A model generated the notes under the pieces. The model searched no databases, was not told where the DNA came from, and saw nothing but the letters and a program-made list of their open reading frames with translations. From NCBI GenBank assembly GCA_017531445.1, contig JAFXKZ010000002.1, forward strand, positions 513,286 to 577,285: DNA of 64,000 bases. Direction: 5' to 3'. Of the stretch, positions 1 through 7,833 are shown one piece after another. The number at the start of each line of letters is the position of its first letter. Position 1 is the first letter of the stretch. The DNA is from Kiritimatiellia bacterium (GTDB lineage Bacteria; Verrucomicrobiota; Kiritimatiellia; RFP12; DVOR01). Made by a program: the position numbers and the translations under genes.

Positions 1-2
1 CC

Positions 3-449
3 GTTGCCGAGCACATCTCCTTTGATTGTGGCGACCGGGTAATGGATATGGGGTGCGGATGCGGCATGAACGGGCTTCTGTTGGCGACAGCCTTTCCCGA
101 GAAGCGTTTACAGATCACCTATCAGGATTCCAATCGTTGTGCGCACGACTCGACTGAATTGAACTTGAAACGTTATCCCCACCGTGCACAGTTGATTTTC
201 TCTGCCGAAGGCGAAGGCAAGCGCGCCTCGTATGACCTTTTTATGGCCAACCCTCCCTACTTTGGCGATTGGCGGATTGCAGAATTCTTCATCCAAACCG
301 CGGCTCGCCTTCTCAAGCGCGGCGGCATTCTCGCCTTTGTCTCCAAACGTGAAGCCAAACCATTGGAGATGATGCAACACGCCGGCTTTGAAGAATTGGG
401 CCGCTTCTCACGACGAGGGTATACCATTCTGTTGATGACACGCAAATAA
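3..449 (+). CDS. Class I SAM-dependent methyltransferase (RsmC/MTS-like), 5'-truncated
   Basis: Only the C-terminal ~148 codons are in the window; the frame is open from base 3 and the start lies upstream. The Rossmann-fold SAM-binding motif I is visible (MDMGCGCGMNG), followed further on by a MANPPY motif. NPPY is typical of methyltransferases acting on exocyclic amino groups of purines in RNA or DNA. The overall shape (motif I, NPPY, then a C-terminal strand ending in RGYTILLMTRK) resembles the MTS domain of RsmC, the 16S rRNA G1207 methyltransferase, but it could be another rRNA/tRNA or protein methyltransferase of the same fold. The stop is TAA at 447-449. The recD2 gene converges on it with a ~150-bp gap in which I see no convincing terminator. 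Confidence 0.7.
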   Translation, partial: VAEHISFDCGDRVMDMGCGCGMNGLLLATAFPEKRLQITYQDSNRCAHDSTELNLKRYPHRAQLIFSAEGEGKRASYDLFMANPPYFGDWRIAEFFIQTAARLLKRGGILAFVSKREAKPLEMMQHAGFEELGRFSRRGYTILLMTRK

Positions 450-597
450 TGCGTTCGCTGTGCAGGCCTGAAGGTCCTTTTCACCCTCGCACGGCACACA
501 AATGTGACGCCGCCTGATCTGCCTGTGTGCGCTTCCGCTCCGGGAACGCGCCCCAAATCTACCATCATGCAGCCCGTGCGTCGGGCGAAGTGCGCTC

Positions 598-2772
598 TCA
601 CAGAGCCGTTAAGCGTTTCAGGCGTTCCGAGAGGGTGGTTTGACGGATTGAGACGGCCTCTGCGTGCAATGCAATCCAAAGAGCCTTCGAAGATCCGATA
701 ACGACAACCAGCTTCTTTCCACGGGTAATTGCCGTGTAAAGAAGGTTTTTCCGCAGCAATTTGAAGTGCTGCGTGTGCATCAAAATAATCACAGCCGGAT
801 ATTCACTCCCCTGCGATTTGTGAATGCTTGTGGCATATGCCAGCGTCAATTCATCCAATTCATCCGCCTTATATTCCACATAACGACTGTCGAAATTGAC
901 AACAAGCGCGCGATTCTCCGCGTCTACCATCTGAATGATGCCGATATCGCCATTAAAGACATCCTTGTCATAATCATTACTGATCTGCATCACACGGTCG
1001 TTCGGACGGAAAGGCATTCCGCCGCGCCACAGCGCTTCTCCGGATGGATTCATCTCCTGCTGAATCAGCAAATTCAGCCGATCCGTGCCCAATTCGCCGC
1101 GCCGCATCGGCGTAAGCACTTGGATATCATGAAGCGGATCAAACGCAAATTTTGAAGGAATCCGTTGCAACATAAACTTCAATAGCAGTGCTTGCAACTT
1201 TTGAGGATCTTGCGCTTCAACAAAATAGAAGTCGCTCTCCACTCCTGGGGCCGGCAATTCAAACATTTCGCCTTGATTCACATGATGCGCATTCTTCACA
1301 ATCATACCGGAAGCATCTTGACGGAAAATCATTGTCAAATGGGTGCAAGGCACCACACCGGAAGCGATAATATCCGCCAAAACATTCCCCGCTCCCACAC
1401 TCGGCAATTGATCGGTATCCCCAACAAAAACGACTACAGCACTCTCCGGCACCGCCACCAAAAAATCTTTTGTCAACGCGGCATCCAGCATTGAACTCTC
1501 ATCTAAAATAAAAACATCTCCCGGAAGCCGTTGGTCGCAGTTGTAATAAAACTGTCCGGTTTGCGGTTGATATTTCAAGAGACGATGAAGTGTTGCCGCC
1601 GGGAAACCGGTGCTTTCGGCCATGCGTTTCGCCGCACGCCCCGTGGGAGCGGCAAGGAAAATACGTAATTTCCGCACGGAATAGACCGAAGCTAGGGCTT
1701 TGATGATCGTTGTTTTTCCAACACCCGGGCCACCGGTAATCACCGAGACCTTGTTCTCCAACGCCATTACCAGCGCACGCCATTGGGCAGAAGCGAGCGA
1801 AAGATGCATTTTTTCTTCGGCCCATGCGACCGCTTTCTCGGCGTTGATCGGACGAAACTTCGCTTTCGTTTTGACCAATTTCAAAAGACACTCGGCAATT
1901 TTCTGTTCATCAGAAAAGTGTTCTGCAAGATAAACACGGTCCTCTTCCAGCGTCACAACACCGCGCTCCGCATCGGCGTTCAACGCTTCTGCGAGCCGCT
2001 CAACCGGAATATCTAAGGCTTCATTCGCCGCAAGAAAAAGTTCACTTTGCCGCAGATAGACATGTCCATACTCCTCGGCGGCCATCTTTAAGCAATGCAA
2101 CAGCCCCGCCTCTGCACGCAACAACGAATCCTTCTCAATCCCCATACGTAACGCAATTTGATCCGCTGTCAGAAACCCGATACCACGCACTTCTTCTGCC
2201 AGTCGGTACGGATTCTGTTTTACAACCGCAATTGCATCCGTGCCATAGCGGCGCCAAATTCTTGCAGACATTCCCGTACCGATGCCTTGCGATTGAAGGA
2301 AAATCATCGTTTCATGGCTCTGCCGTTGTTCCGACCAGGAGGCACGAATCTGATTGCATTTCTTCGCACCCAGTCCCGGCACCTCCCGCAGACGATCCGG
2401 ACGGTGGTCGAGAATATGCAGCGTATCCGATCCGAAACGTTTGACAATCGCCTCAGCCAGAACCGGCCCGATGCCACGAATCAAACCGCTGGACAGAAAA
2501 CGTTTAATCCCTTCTGCGGAAGTCGGAGCAACGCATCGCAAGGATTCTGCTTTGAACTGCTTCCCAAAGCGGGGATCTTCAATCCACGATCCCTCTGCGG
2601 TAAGCTCCTCACCCACCCATACCGTTGCACATCGACCGACAACCGTTATCTTGCGTTTATCACTTTGCACTTCGGCAATTGGCAGAATGGACAAAACCGT
2701 ATAGCCTGTCTCGTTATTGCGAAACAGAATAGCGTCCACCGAGCCTGAAATTTGTTGCAATCCGGAAGCCAT
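598..2772 (-). CDS. recD2: RecD2-like ATP-dependent 5'-3' DNA helicase
   Basis: This is a superfamily 1B helicase of the RecD2/TraA type, expected to unwind DNA during repair without RecBC partners. At 724 residues it has the usual RecD2 length. The N-terminal third is an OB-like segment plus helix-hairpin-helix repeats (IRGIGPVLAEAIVKRFG; VPGLGAKKCNQI). Walker A (GGPGVGKTT) lies near residue 345, the DEAD-like box is FILDESSMLD, and the C-terminal motifs include LAYATSIHKSQGSEYP and YTAITRGKK. I chose ATG at 2772, two bases after the bioF-like stop codon, over an in-frame TTG at 2799 that would overlap bioF. It is the last gene of a minus-strand run starting near 7.46 kb. Known of the family: E. 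coli-type RecD works in RecBCD, whereas RecD2 acts alone. Confidence 0.9.
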   Translation of the reverse strand: MASGLQQISGSVDAILFRNNETGYTVLSILPIAEVQSDKRKITVVGRCATVWVGEELTAEGSWIEDPRFGKQFKAESLRCVAPTSAEGIKRFLSSGLIRGIGPVLAEAIVKRFGSDTLHILDHRPDRLREVPGLGAKKCNQIRASWSEQRQSHETMIFLQSQGIGTGMSARIWRRYGTDAIAVVKQNPYRLAEEVRGIGFLTADQIALRMGIEKDSLLRAEAGLLHCLKMAAEEYGHVYLRQSELFLAANEALDIPVERLAEALNADAERGVVTLEEDRVYLAEHFSDEQKIAECLLKLVKTKAKFRPINAEKAVAWAEEKMHLSLASAQWRALVMALENKVSVITGGPGVGKTTIIKALASVYSVRKLRIFLAAPTGRAAKRMAESTGFPAATLHRLLKYQPQTGQFYYNCDQRLPGDVFILDESSMLDAALTKDFLVAVPESAVVVFVGDTDQLPSVGAGNVLADIIASGVVPCTHLTMIFRQDASGMIVKNAHHVNQGEMFELPAPGVESDFYFVEAQDPQKLQALLLKFMLQRIPSKFAFDPLHDIQVLTPMRRGELGTDRLNLLIQQEMNPSGEALWRGGMPFRPNDRVMQISNDYDKDVFNGDIGIIQMVDAENRALVVNFDSRYVEYKADELDELTLAYATSIHKSQGSEYPAVIILMHTQHFKLLRKNLLYTAITRGKKLVVVIGSSKALWIALHAEAVSIRQTTLSERLKRLTAL

Positions 2773-2773
2773 C

Positions 2774-3895
2774 TTACAATACCGCAAGTAATCGCTCAAA
2801 CGCTTCGTCTGTTATCCCTGCCGAAAGCGAAAATCTCAAGCGGGCAGTTCCGGCAGGTACCGTGGGCGGACGAATGGGAAGCACGTAAAATCCCGCCGAT
2901 TGTAAGCGTTGCGCCTCTGCAATCGCAACTTCATTAGACCCGAGAACATAAGGCACAATCTGGGAAGTACTGACACAACTTCCCGTCTTCTCAATAATTG
3001 CTTGCGTCAATTGTCGCGCCATCTTTCGCAGATGTTCACGACGTGCTTGCATCTTCGGTAAAGCCCGCAATACATAAAGCGTCCATGCCATATTCACCGG
3101 AGGCAAAGCCGTTGTGAAGATAAATGGGCGCATCTTATTGACCAATATCTCCCGGACTACGGCAGAACATACAACAAATGCGCCCGTTGAACAAAGTGCT
3201 TTTCCAAAAGTCCCAACCAAAATATCGATCTGTTGATGCACCGCTTCCGCTACAGCTACCCCTAACCCACGTTCACCAAAAACACCCACGCCGTGCGCTT
3301 CATCAACATAAAGCACCACGTTGGGAAAATCATGCTTAAGCGTTGTCAACGCTTTCAGGTCGGAACAGTCACCATCCATTGAGAAGACGCTTTCCGTAAC
3401 AACAAAGACTTCATCATAGGATTTCGCATACTTTTCCAGATACGATCGGCAATGTTCCAAATCATTATGGCGAAACCGATAAAAGGTCGCGCCACTGGCA
3501 CGAATCCCATCAATGAGGCTTGCATGATTCAACCGATCGGAAAGAATCAACGATTTTGGCCCTGCAAGTGCCGGTAAGATTCCCGTGTTTGCATGATATC
3601 CCGACCCAAACACCAACGCAGCCTCCGCGTGATATACCTGTGCCAAGAACCGCTCCAACTCAATCGCTGCGGCGGTATTTCCCGTTAAAAGGCGCGAACT
3701 TGCCGCACTTAATTGCGCCGCTTCATCGGAAAGTTGTGCATAAAATGCCTCCCGAAACGCCCGATCTTCCAAAATCCCAAGGTAATCATTCCCGGAAAGA
3801 TTCACCATTCCCTCCGGCACAACAGGAAGATGACGATAACTTCCTTGGTGGCGCAACTGCTCCAATTCCTGATTCAATCGTTCAAACAAATTCAT
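2774..3895 (-). CDS. bioF: 8-amino-7-oxononanoate synthase-like alpha-oxoamine synthase
   Basis: This is a PLP-dependent class II aminotransferase-fold enzyme (373 residues) of the alpha-oxoamine synthase family. The family condenses an acyl-CoA or acyl-ACP with an amino acid; BioF makes 8-amino-7-oxononanoate from pimeloyl thioester and alanine. Family signatures are visible: LSGNDYLG near the N-terminus, the DEAHGVGVFG segment, and the PLP lysine context GTFGKALCSTG near residue 230. No other biotin genes (bioA, B, D, C) are nearby, so 2-amino-3-ketobutyrate CoA ligase (Kbl) or another paralogue cannot be excluded. The gene lies 29 bp after a glycosyltransferase gene and 1 bp before recD2, suggesting co-transcription without an obvious functional link. 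A purine-rich stretch (AGAGGG) lies just upstream of the ATG. Confidence 0.8.
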   Translation of the reverse strand: MNLFERLNQELEQLRHQGSYRHLPVVPEGMVNLSGNDYLGILEDRAFREAFYAQLSDEAAQLSAASSRLLTGNTAAAIELERFLAQVYHAEAALVFGSGYHANTGILPALAGPKSLILSDRLNHASLIDGIRASGATFYRFRHNDLEHCRSYLEKYAKSYDEVFVVTESVFSMDGDCSDLKALTTLKHDFPNVVLYVDEAHGVGVFGERGLGVAVAEAVHQQIDILVGTFGKALCSTGAFVVCSAVVREILVNKMRPFIFTTALPPVNMAWTLYVLRALPKMQARREHLRKMARQLTQAIIEKTGSCVSTSQIVPYVLGSNEVAIAEAQRLQSAGFYVLPIRPPTVPAGTARLRFSLSAGITDEAFERLLAVL

Positions 3896-3924
3896 CGGTA
3901 ATACCCTCTACTCTGTTGCTCTGC

Positions 3925-5448
3925 TTACCCCAACCATCGCAAAAAAAGATGATGCACCAGACATTGAAACACGCGCAACCGCCACGAAGGCGAGCGACCA
4001 ATCGAGAAAACACACGTGCCACCTGCAAAGAAATCCGCTGCATACTTGCGGTTCAAATGGTCCAACGCTGCGCGAAAATGCGCTGTTGCCGGGTTGCCGC
4101 GCGACCAATGATGTGCCCGCAACGGAATTACACTCACGGCATGACCGCTCGCCTTGATGAATTGAAAACAAAAGTCTTCTGCATAGAGATCCCATTCACA
4201 AGCCGGATCAAACCGGAGATTCCATGCACGAAAAACATCGGCATGAACGAAGAAACCACAACAATCAAAATTCTCCGTTCGATTACCCAGCAAGGCCGCA
4301 TACGGCAATGGAGGACGATTCACGTGCAGCCGTCTGCCATCACGATCAGAATCGGTAATACGTCCGAATGGAAGAATCATCGCATTGGCAATCGTTCGCG
4401 TCCCAATCAATCCGCAAGGAAACAATGTGGCACGGCGACGCAGGATCTCCATCGGATCTTCCCGCAATTCAAAGTCTTCATGGGCAAAAAGAATCCATCC
4501 GGTGTCCTCCGGCATTGATTCAAGAAACGCGTTATAACGCACCGGTATCGGCACGTTTTCCACTGTATTGTCAAAACAAATGTGCCGCGCCTGTGCAAGA
4601 AACGCATTCTGCTTTACACAACGTTCATAACACGCATGATCCCGCACCACCGACACAACCGTTAAAGGCCTCGCTTCAGGAAACAATGCAGCAAAGGTGG
4701 ACGCTCGATGAAATCCCATCGGCTTCGCCTCCGGAGCTGGTGGCAATAACCCATCCAACGCATCCTCGCTGAACTGGCGCGCCACCGCAGCGGATGGATA
4801 ACGCAAACACCACCGGAATCTGGAATAGACGTGATCTTCGCTTGGTGTGAAGCGTTCCGGGAGCCACCTCCACACCCCCGACACCATCCGGCACAACCTT
4901 TTAGACCGCAAGGAAAAGCCGCCATTCAACACCGTCACCCCGAGAGCGTCTGCAATTTTCGCCCGCCATCCGGGCGTCACATTGGGTGCCCCCACATAGT
5001 CATATCGCAAAAATGCCTGAAGCCGATCCTCCAAAGGCCATCCGTCTGTCTGCACAATTAAAACGTATTTTGTATTGAACCGACGATGAAGCCGCACCAG
5101 ACAATCACGGCTCATTGACGCAATCTTCCCCGGGACAAGACGTGATTCTTCCTGGACTTCTACAGGATGCTGTTCCAAAAACGCTGTTGGAAGAAGCGAT
5201 TTCCGATGCGTTACAACCACCGTCTGCATCCACCCCAAAACCGACCACGTCTTTCGCAACGCGAATTCAAAAGGCAAAAAGGAATCCGGTCCGGGCTTCT
5301 GCGGAAAGTAATAAATCAGCACGGTAACATCGGGATAACGGCACGGCGGCGGAGCTTCTCTGCGCAGACACGGCAATTGTGCAGCGATTGCCGCCTGCAA
5401 TGCGCGTTCACGCGGCTCGACCGGAAGCGGCTTGGGAATCCACCTCAC
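3925..5448 (-). CDS. Two-domain glycosyltransferase-like protein (DUF5672 plus GT-like domain)
   Basis: This 507-residue cytoplasmic protein shows no signal peptide or clear membrane segment. Residues ~45-220 resemble DUF5672, a glycosyltransferase-like family (VVVTHRKSLLP, VLIVQTDGWP, YDYVGAP). Residues ~250-480 form a second GT-like unit: a strand opening (LTVVSVVRDHACYERC), a central ILFAHEDFEL segment that may supply acidic metal/sugar-nucleotide ligands, and a cysteine-containing CCGFFVHADVFRAW segment. The likely role is sugar transfer for LPS or another surface glycan, but the acceptor is unknown. Its start overlaps the prmC stop by 4 bp, so translation is probably coupled. Another glycosyltransferase-like gene sits at the head of the same run (6693-7457). 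Assignment to a glycosyltransferase superfamily is moderately secure; the specificity is not. Confidence 0.6.
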   Translation of the reverse strand: MRWIPKPLPVEPRERALQAAIAAQLPCLRREAPPPCRYPDVTVLIYYFPQKPGPDSFLPFEFALRKTWSVLGWMQTVVVTHRKSLLPTAFLEQHPVEVQEESRLVPGKIASMSRDCLVRLHRRFNTKYVLIVQTDGWPLEDRLQAFLRYDYVGAPNVTPGWRAKIADALGVTVLNGGFSLRSKRLCRMVSGVWRWLPERFTPSEDHVYSRFRWCLRYPSAAVARQFSEDALDGLLPPAPEAKPMGFHRASTFAALFPEARPLTVVSVVRDHACYERCVKQNAFLAQARHICFDNTVENVPIPVRYNAFLESMPEDTGWILFAHEDFELREDPMEILRRRATLFPCGLIGTRTIANAMILPFGRITDSDRDGRRLHVNRPPLPYAALLGNRTENFDCCGFFVHADVFRAWNLRFDPACEWDLYAEDFCFQFIKASGHAVSVIPLRAHHWSRGNPATAHFRAALDHLNRKYAADFFAGGTCVFSIGRSPSWRLRVFQCLVHHLFLRWLG

Positions 5449-6344
5449 AGGAGGATACCCTCCGCATAGCGGTCATTCCCGGCGAAATCCTTGCGAATCC
5501 GCACCTCGGAATAGCCGGCCCGCTCCAGTAATCGCTGCATTGCCAACCCTTGATCTTCGCCGATTTCAAAGAAAATCTTCCCTTGTGAGCGCAGCACCTG
5601 CGTCCCGTCCATCACAATTTGACGGAGAATATCCAGTCCATCCTCGCCGCCATCCAGTGCCATGCGCGGTTCATGATGCAAAATATGTCCAGGCAACTGA
5701 TCCACCACTTTTGTAGCAATGTAAGGCGGATTGGAGACAAGAATATCGCATGAACGCGCCTCCAATCCGCTTGCGCCATCCCCCTGCACAAAGGTTATCT
5801 GCTGTGCAAGCCCCAACCGCTGTGCATTCTCACGCGCCAGCGACAATGCTGCTTCTGAAAGATCCACCGCCGTAAATCGTTTTGAGGTGCCGCGGGCAGC
5901 ATGAGCAAGCGCAAGCGTGATTGCCCCCGTTCCCGTGCCGATATCCACGATCTGCTGCGCCCGTTTCCAAATCGTGTCCTTCAAAATATGCTCTACCAGC
6001 TCTTCCGTTTCCGGGCGGGGAATCAATGCCCGATCATCGGTCTTCAGCAGGATATCGTGAAACGGCCATTCGCCTAAAAGATATTGAACAGGCTCCCCAT
6101 TGGCAAGACGTTTGAACTGCATCCGCAAACGCTTCACCTCATTTTCGCCCACGCAATCCCCCATCATCAGTGGCAACCGCGCGCGCTTGCTGCCAAGAGC
6201 TTCTGACAATAAAATTGCAGCGAGTTTGGCAGCTTCATCCGCATCAATGCCATGACGACACAAATAAGCGGCTCCTGACTCCAGAAGTCGCCCCACCGTG
6301 AACGGCACTCCGTCAGAAGGGCATGTCGTCATCACTGATGTCAT
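5445..6344 (-). CDS. prmC: Peptide chain release factor N5-glutamine methyltransferase
   Basis: PrmC (HemK) methylates the glutamine of the GGQ motif in release factors RF1/RF2. The N-terminal helical domain is visible, then SAM motif I (IVDIGTGTGAITLALA) and the diagnostic LVSNPPYI motif near residue 203, which binds the glutamine amide; the total is 299 residues, normal for PrmC. The start is uncertain. The ATG at 6344 overlaps the DUF3127 gene by 32 bp and has no clear ribosome-binding site; the ATG at 6332 and a downstream GTG are alternatives, since family members usually begin shortly before the segment read here as VGRLLESGAAYL. The 3' end overlaps the next gene by 4 bp. prmC is usually next to prfA, which is not the case here. 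Confidence 0.9.
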   Translation of the reverse strand: MTSVMTTCPSDGVPFTVGRLLESGAAYLCRHGIDADEAAKLAAILLSEALGSKRARLPLMMGDCVGENEVKRLRMQFKRLANGEPVQYLLGEWPFHDILLKTDDRALIPRPETEELVEHILKDTIWKRAQQIVDIGTGTGAITLALAHAARGTSKRFTAVDLSEAALSLARENAQRLGLAQQITFVQGDGASGLEARSCDILVSNPPYIATKVVDQLPGHILHHEPRMALDGGEDGLDILRQIVMDGTQVLRSQGKIFFEIGEDQGLAMQRLLERAGYSEVRIRKDFAGNDRYAEGILL

Positions 6345-6672
6345 CTACGGGAAAATCGTCTGCCGGCTGCGGAATCGGCTCTGCTGTAGATCCATCCACA
6401 TCCATCTTCTCAATCTTGTACATCTGAAGATCGGTGTAATAACGCCCGTTGTAAAGATTCCCGCGCAACGAAAAAGTCACGCGCACCGTATCCCCTTTCC
6501 GGATTGAATCCAGGAGCGCACAATTGTTTTTAATCGCCGAGAACTTAATATCTTGCGGGTAACGATCATCCGTATCGGTCACAACAAACTCACGTTTGCA
6601 GAAACCGCTCGGAAACGTTTGCATCTCCATGATTTCTTTGACATTACCTTCAAACTCGTATGACTTACTCAT
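6313..6672 (-). CDS. DUF3127 domain protein
   Basis: This small protein (119 residues) matches the DUF3127 pattern: an opening SYEFEGNVKEI strand, a central FCKREFVVTDTDDRYPQ segment, then GDTVRVTFSLRG and a YYTDLQMYKIEKM strand, ending in an acidic DDISDDDMPF tail. The beta-rich body with an acidic C-terminus recalls OB-fold single-strand-binding proteins such as SSB, but that similarity is an inference and the family has no firmly assigned function. I chose ATG at 6672 (MSKSYEF) because GGAATTGAG precedes it; the longer in-frame start at 6696 would run into the upstream gene. It lies 20 bp after the glycosyltransferase gene and overlaps prmC. Confidence 0.75.
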   Translation of the reverse strand: MSKSYEFEGNVKEIMEMQTFPSGFCKREFVVTDTDDRYPQDIKFSAIKNNCALLDSIRKGDTVRVTFSLRGNLYNGRYYTDLQMYKIEKMDVDGSTAEPIPQPADDFPVDDISDDDMPF

Positions 6673-6692
6673 CTCAATTCCAATCATTCTGC

Positions 6693-7457
6693 TCACTCAT
6701 GCCAGTCTTCAAGAATCCATTCGCACGGACGCACCGTTTGATGCACACGCTTCCCCTTAAACCCTTTCAACGCCATATCCGGATCGGGAAGCCCATGAAA
6801 CACGAGAATCTTCGTCTTTGGCTTCGACGGCGTAATCAGATGATTCAGAGGAAACACCGGAACACACGTCCGCTTAAAACTCTTCACCCACGTCTGCGGC
6901 CACCAATACACCTCTTCCATCGCATAGGTCATAAACGCCTGTTCGGTCGTGAACAAGCGACGGTCAAGCGCACGTGGCATCTCTGCCAAAAAGCGTTCAT
7001 AGATGTAATTGCTCTTCCCGGCCTCAAAGCGGAAACATGAAGAATTGCCAATTGGCGGAGGGGCTCTGAACAAGCGTTTACGCCGCTCCACCCAGTTGTG
7101 AATCATACAATTCTTCCCGGGCATATACTCAAAGAAGCAATCCAAATCCTCTTGAATCACCAAATCCACGTCAAAAAACAACGTCGGCCCTTGCAAATTG
7201 CAGAAGCCATCCTTAAAAAGGCACAACTTTACAAAGATGTTGGGCCACGTGGGCATCAACTCAGGATTCGGATTTTCAGGAAGCGGCCACGCCTCGATTT
7301 CAGGTGCCAATCCCGAAGCATCATCCGTCACACAAACAAAGCGGAACGGACGATGCATATGCCTTTTTACCGAAGCGAAAAGGATATTTGTAAAAGTTAC
7401 CGGATACCGCGTTCCCCACTTCAAACAGAGAAAATTGACAGGTTCTGAATCACTCAT
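6693..7457 (-). CDS. Glycosyltransferase-like protein with a DxD-type motif
   Basis: This 254-residue soluble protein looks like a GT-A-fold nucleotide-sugar transferase. It opens with FLCLKWGTRYPVTFTNILF, has a strand-rich first half, and shows a TLFFDVDLVIQ motif (acidic FDVD, as in DxD metal-binding sites) around residue 95. A later YWWPQTWVKSFK segment and a LVFHGLPDP segment (possible catalytic/metal histidine) follow. Similar genes are often called capsular polysaccharide or hypothetical glycosyltransferases. It appears to be the first gene of the minus-strand run down to recD2. Substrate and acceptor cannot be read from the sequence. Confidence 0.55.
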   Translation of the reverse strand: MSDSEPVNFLCLKWGTRYPVTFTNILFASVKRHMHRPFRFVCVTDDASGLAPEIEAWPLPENPNPELMPTWPNIFVKLCLFKDGFCNLQGPTLFFDVDLVIQEDLDCFFEYMPGKNCMIHNWVERRKRLFRAPPPIGNSSCFRFEAGKSNYIYERFLAEMPRALDRRLFTTEQAFMTYAMEEVYWWPQTWVKSFKRTCVPVFPLNHLITPSKPKTKILVFHGLPDPDMALKGFKGKRVHQTVRPCEWILEDWHE

Positions 7458-7611
7458 GGCGCAGTTCTTCCATTGTTACCAACGCAACACCCATAGTATA
7501 CCCCAAAATCAATTAAATGTATAGATAAATTAAGCCGGATCCAAGATTCACCACGCCACGCTCCGCGCGCAAGCCACCGCGGAAATTACAGCGACTGTGC
7601 CCGGAAGGGAA

Positions 7612-7700
7612 AATGAACATGGGCGAAGTTGAAGCGAAAGACCGCCCATGTTGGCCGTCCATTTGGGCGATGTTAAGCGTCAATCCCGCCCATGTTGCCG
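7612..7700. repeat. Intergenic palindromic repeat cluster 1 (AACATGGGCGA family)
   Basis: Within the 376-bp gap between two divergent genes, AACATGGGCGA occurs at 7616-7626, its inverted form CGCCCATGTT at 7643-7652, a partial copy (TTGGGCGATGTT) around 7663-7674, and another CGCCCATGTT at 7687-7696. The copies alternate in orientation and could fold as hairpins. Related motifs recur in other intergenic regions of this window (27.8, 35.0 and 44.6 kb) and I did not see them in coding sequence. Confidence 0.6.
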
Positions 7701-7786
7701 AGCCCCTCACGTGCGGAAGTCCGTAAATGGTTCCGGAAGGCGGAAAGCCGTTGTTCAAGCTTTCACAAAAACACCACGCATTATTA

Positions 7787-7795
7787 TGGTATAAT
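7787..7795 (+). promoter_or_regulatory. Extended -10 promoter for the debranching enzyme gene
   Basis: TGGTATAAT reads as an extended -10 element (TGnTATAAT) 38 bp before the ATG at 7834. I see no good -35 hexamer at the standard distance, which is common with extended -10 promoters. Confidence 0.5.
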
Positions 7796-7833
7796 GCCGG
7801 AAGATTTATGCCCGAAAGAAGGATTCCGGACTT

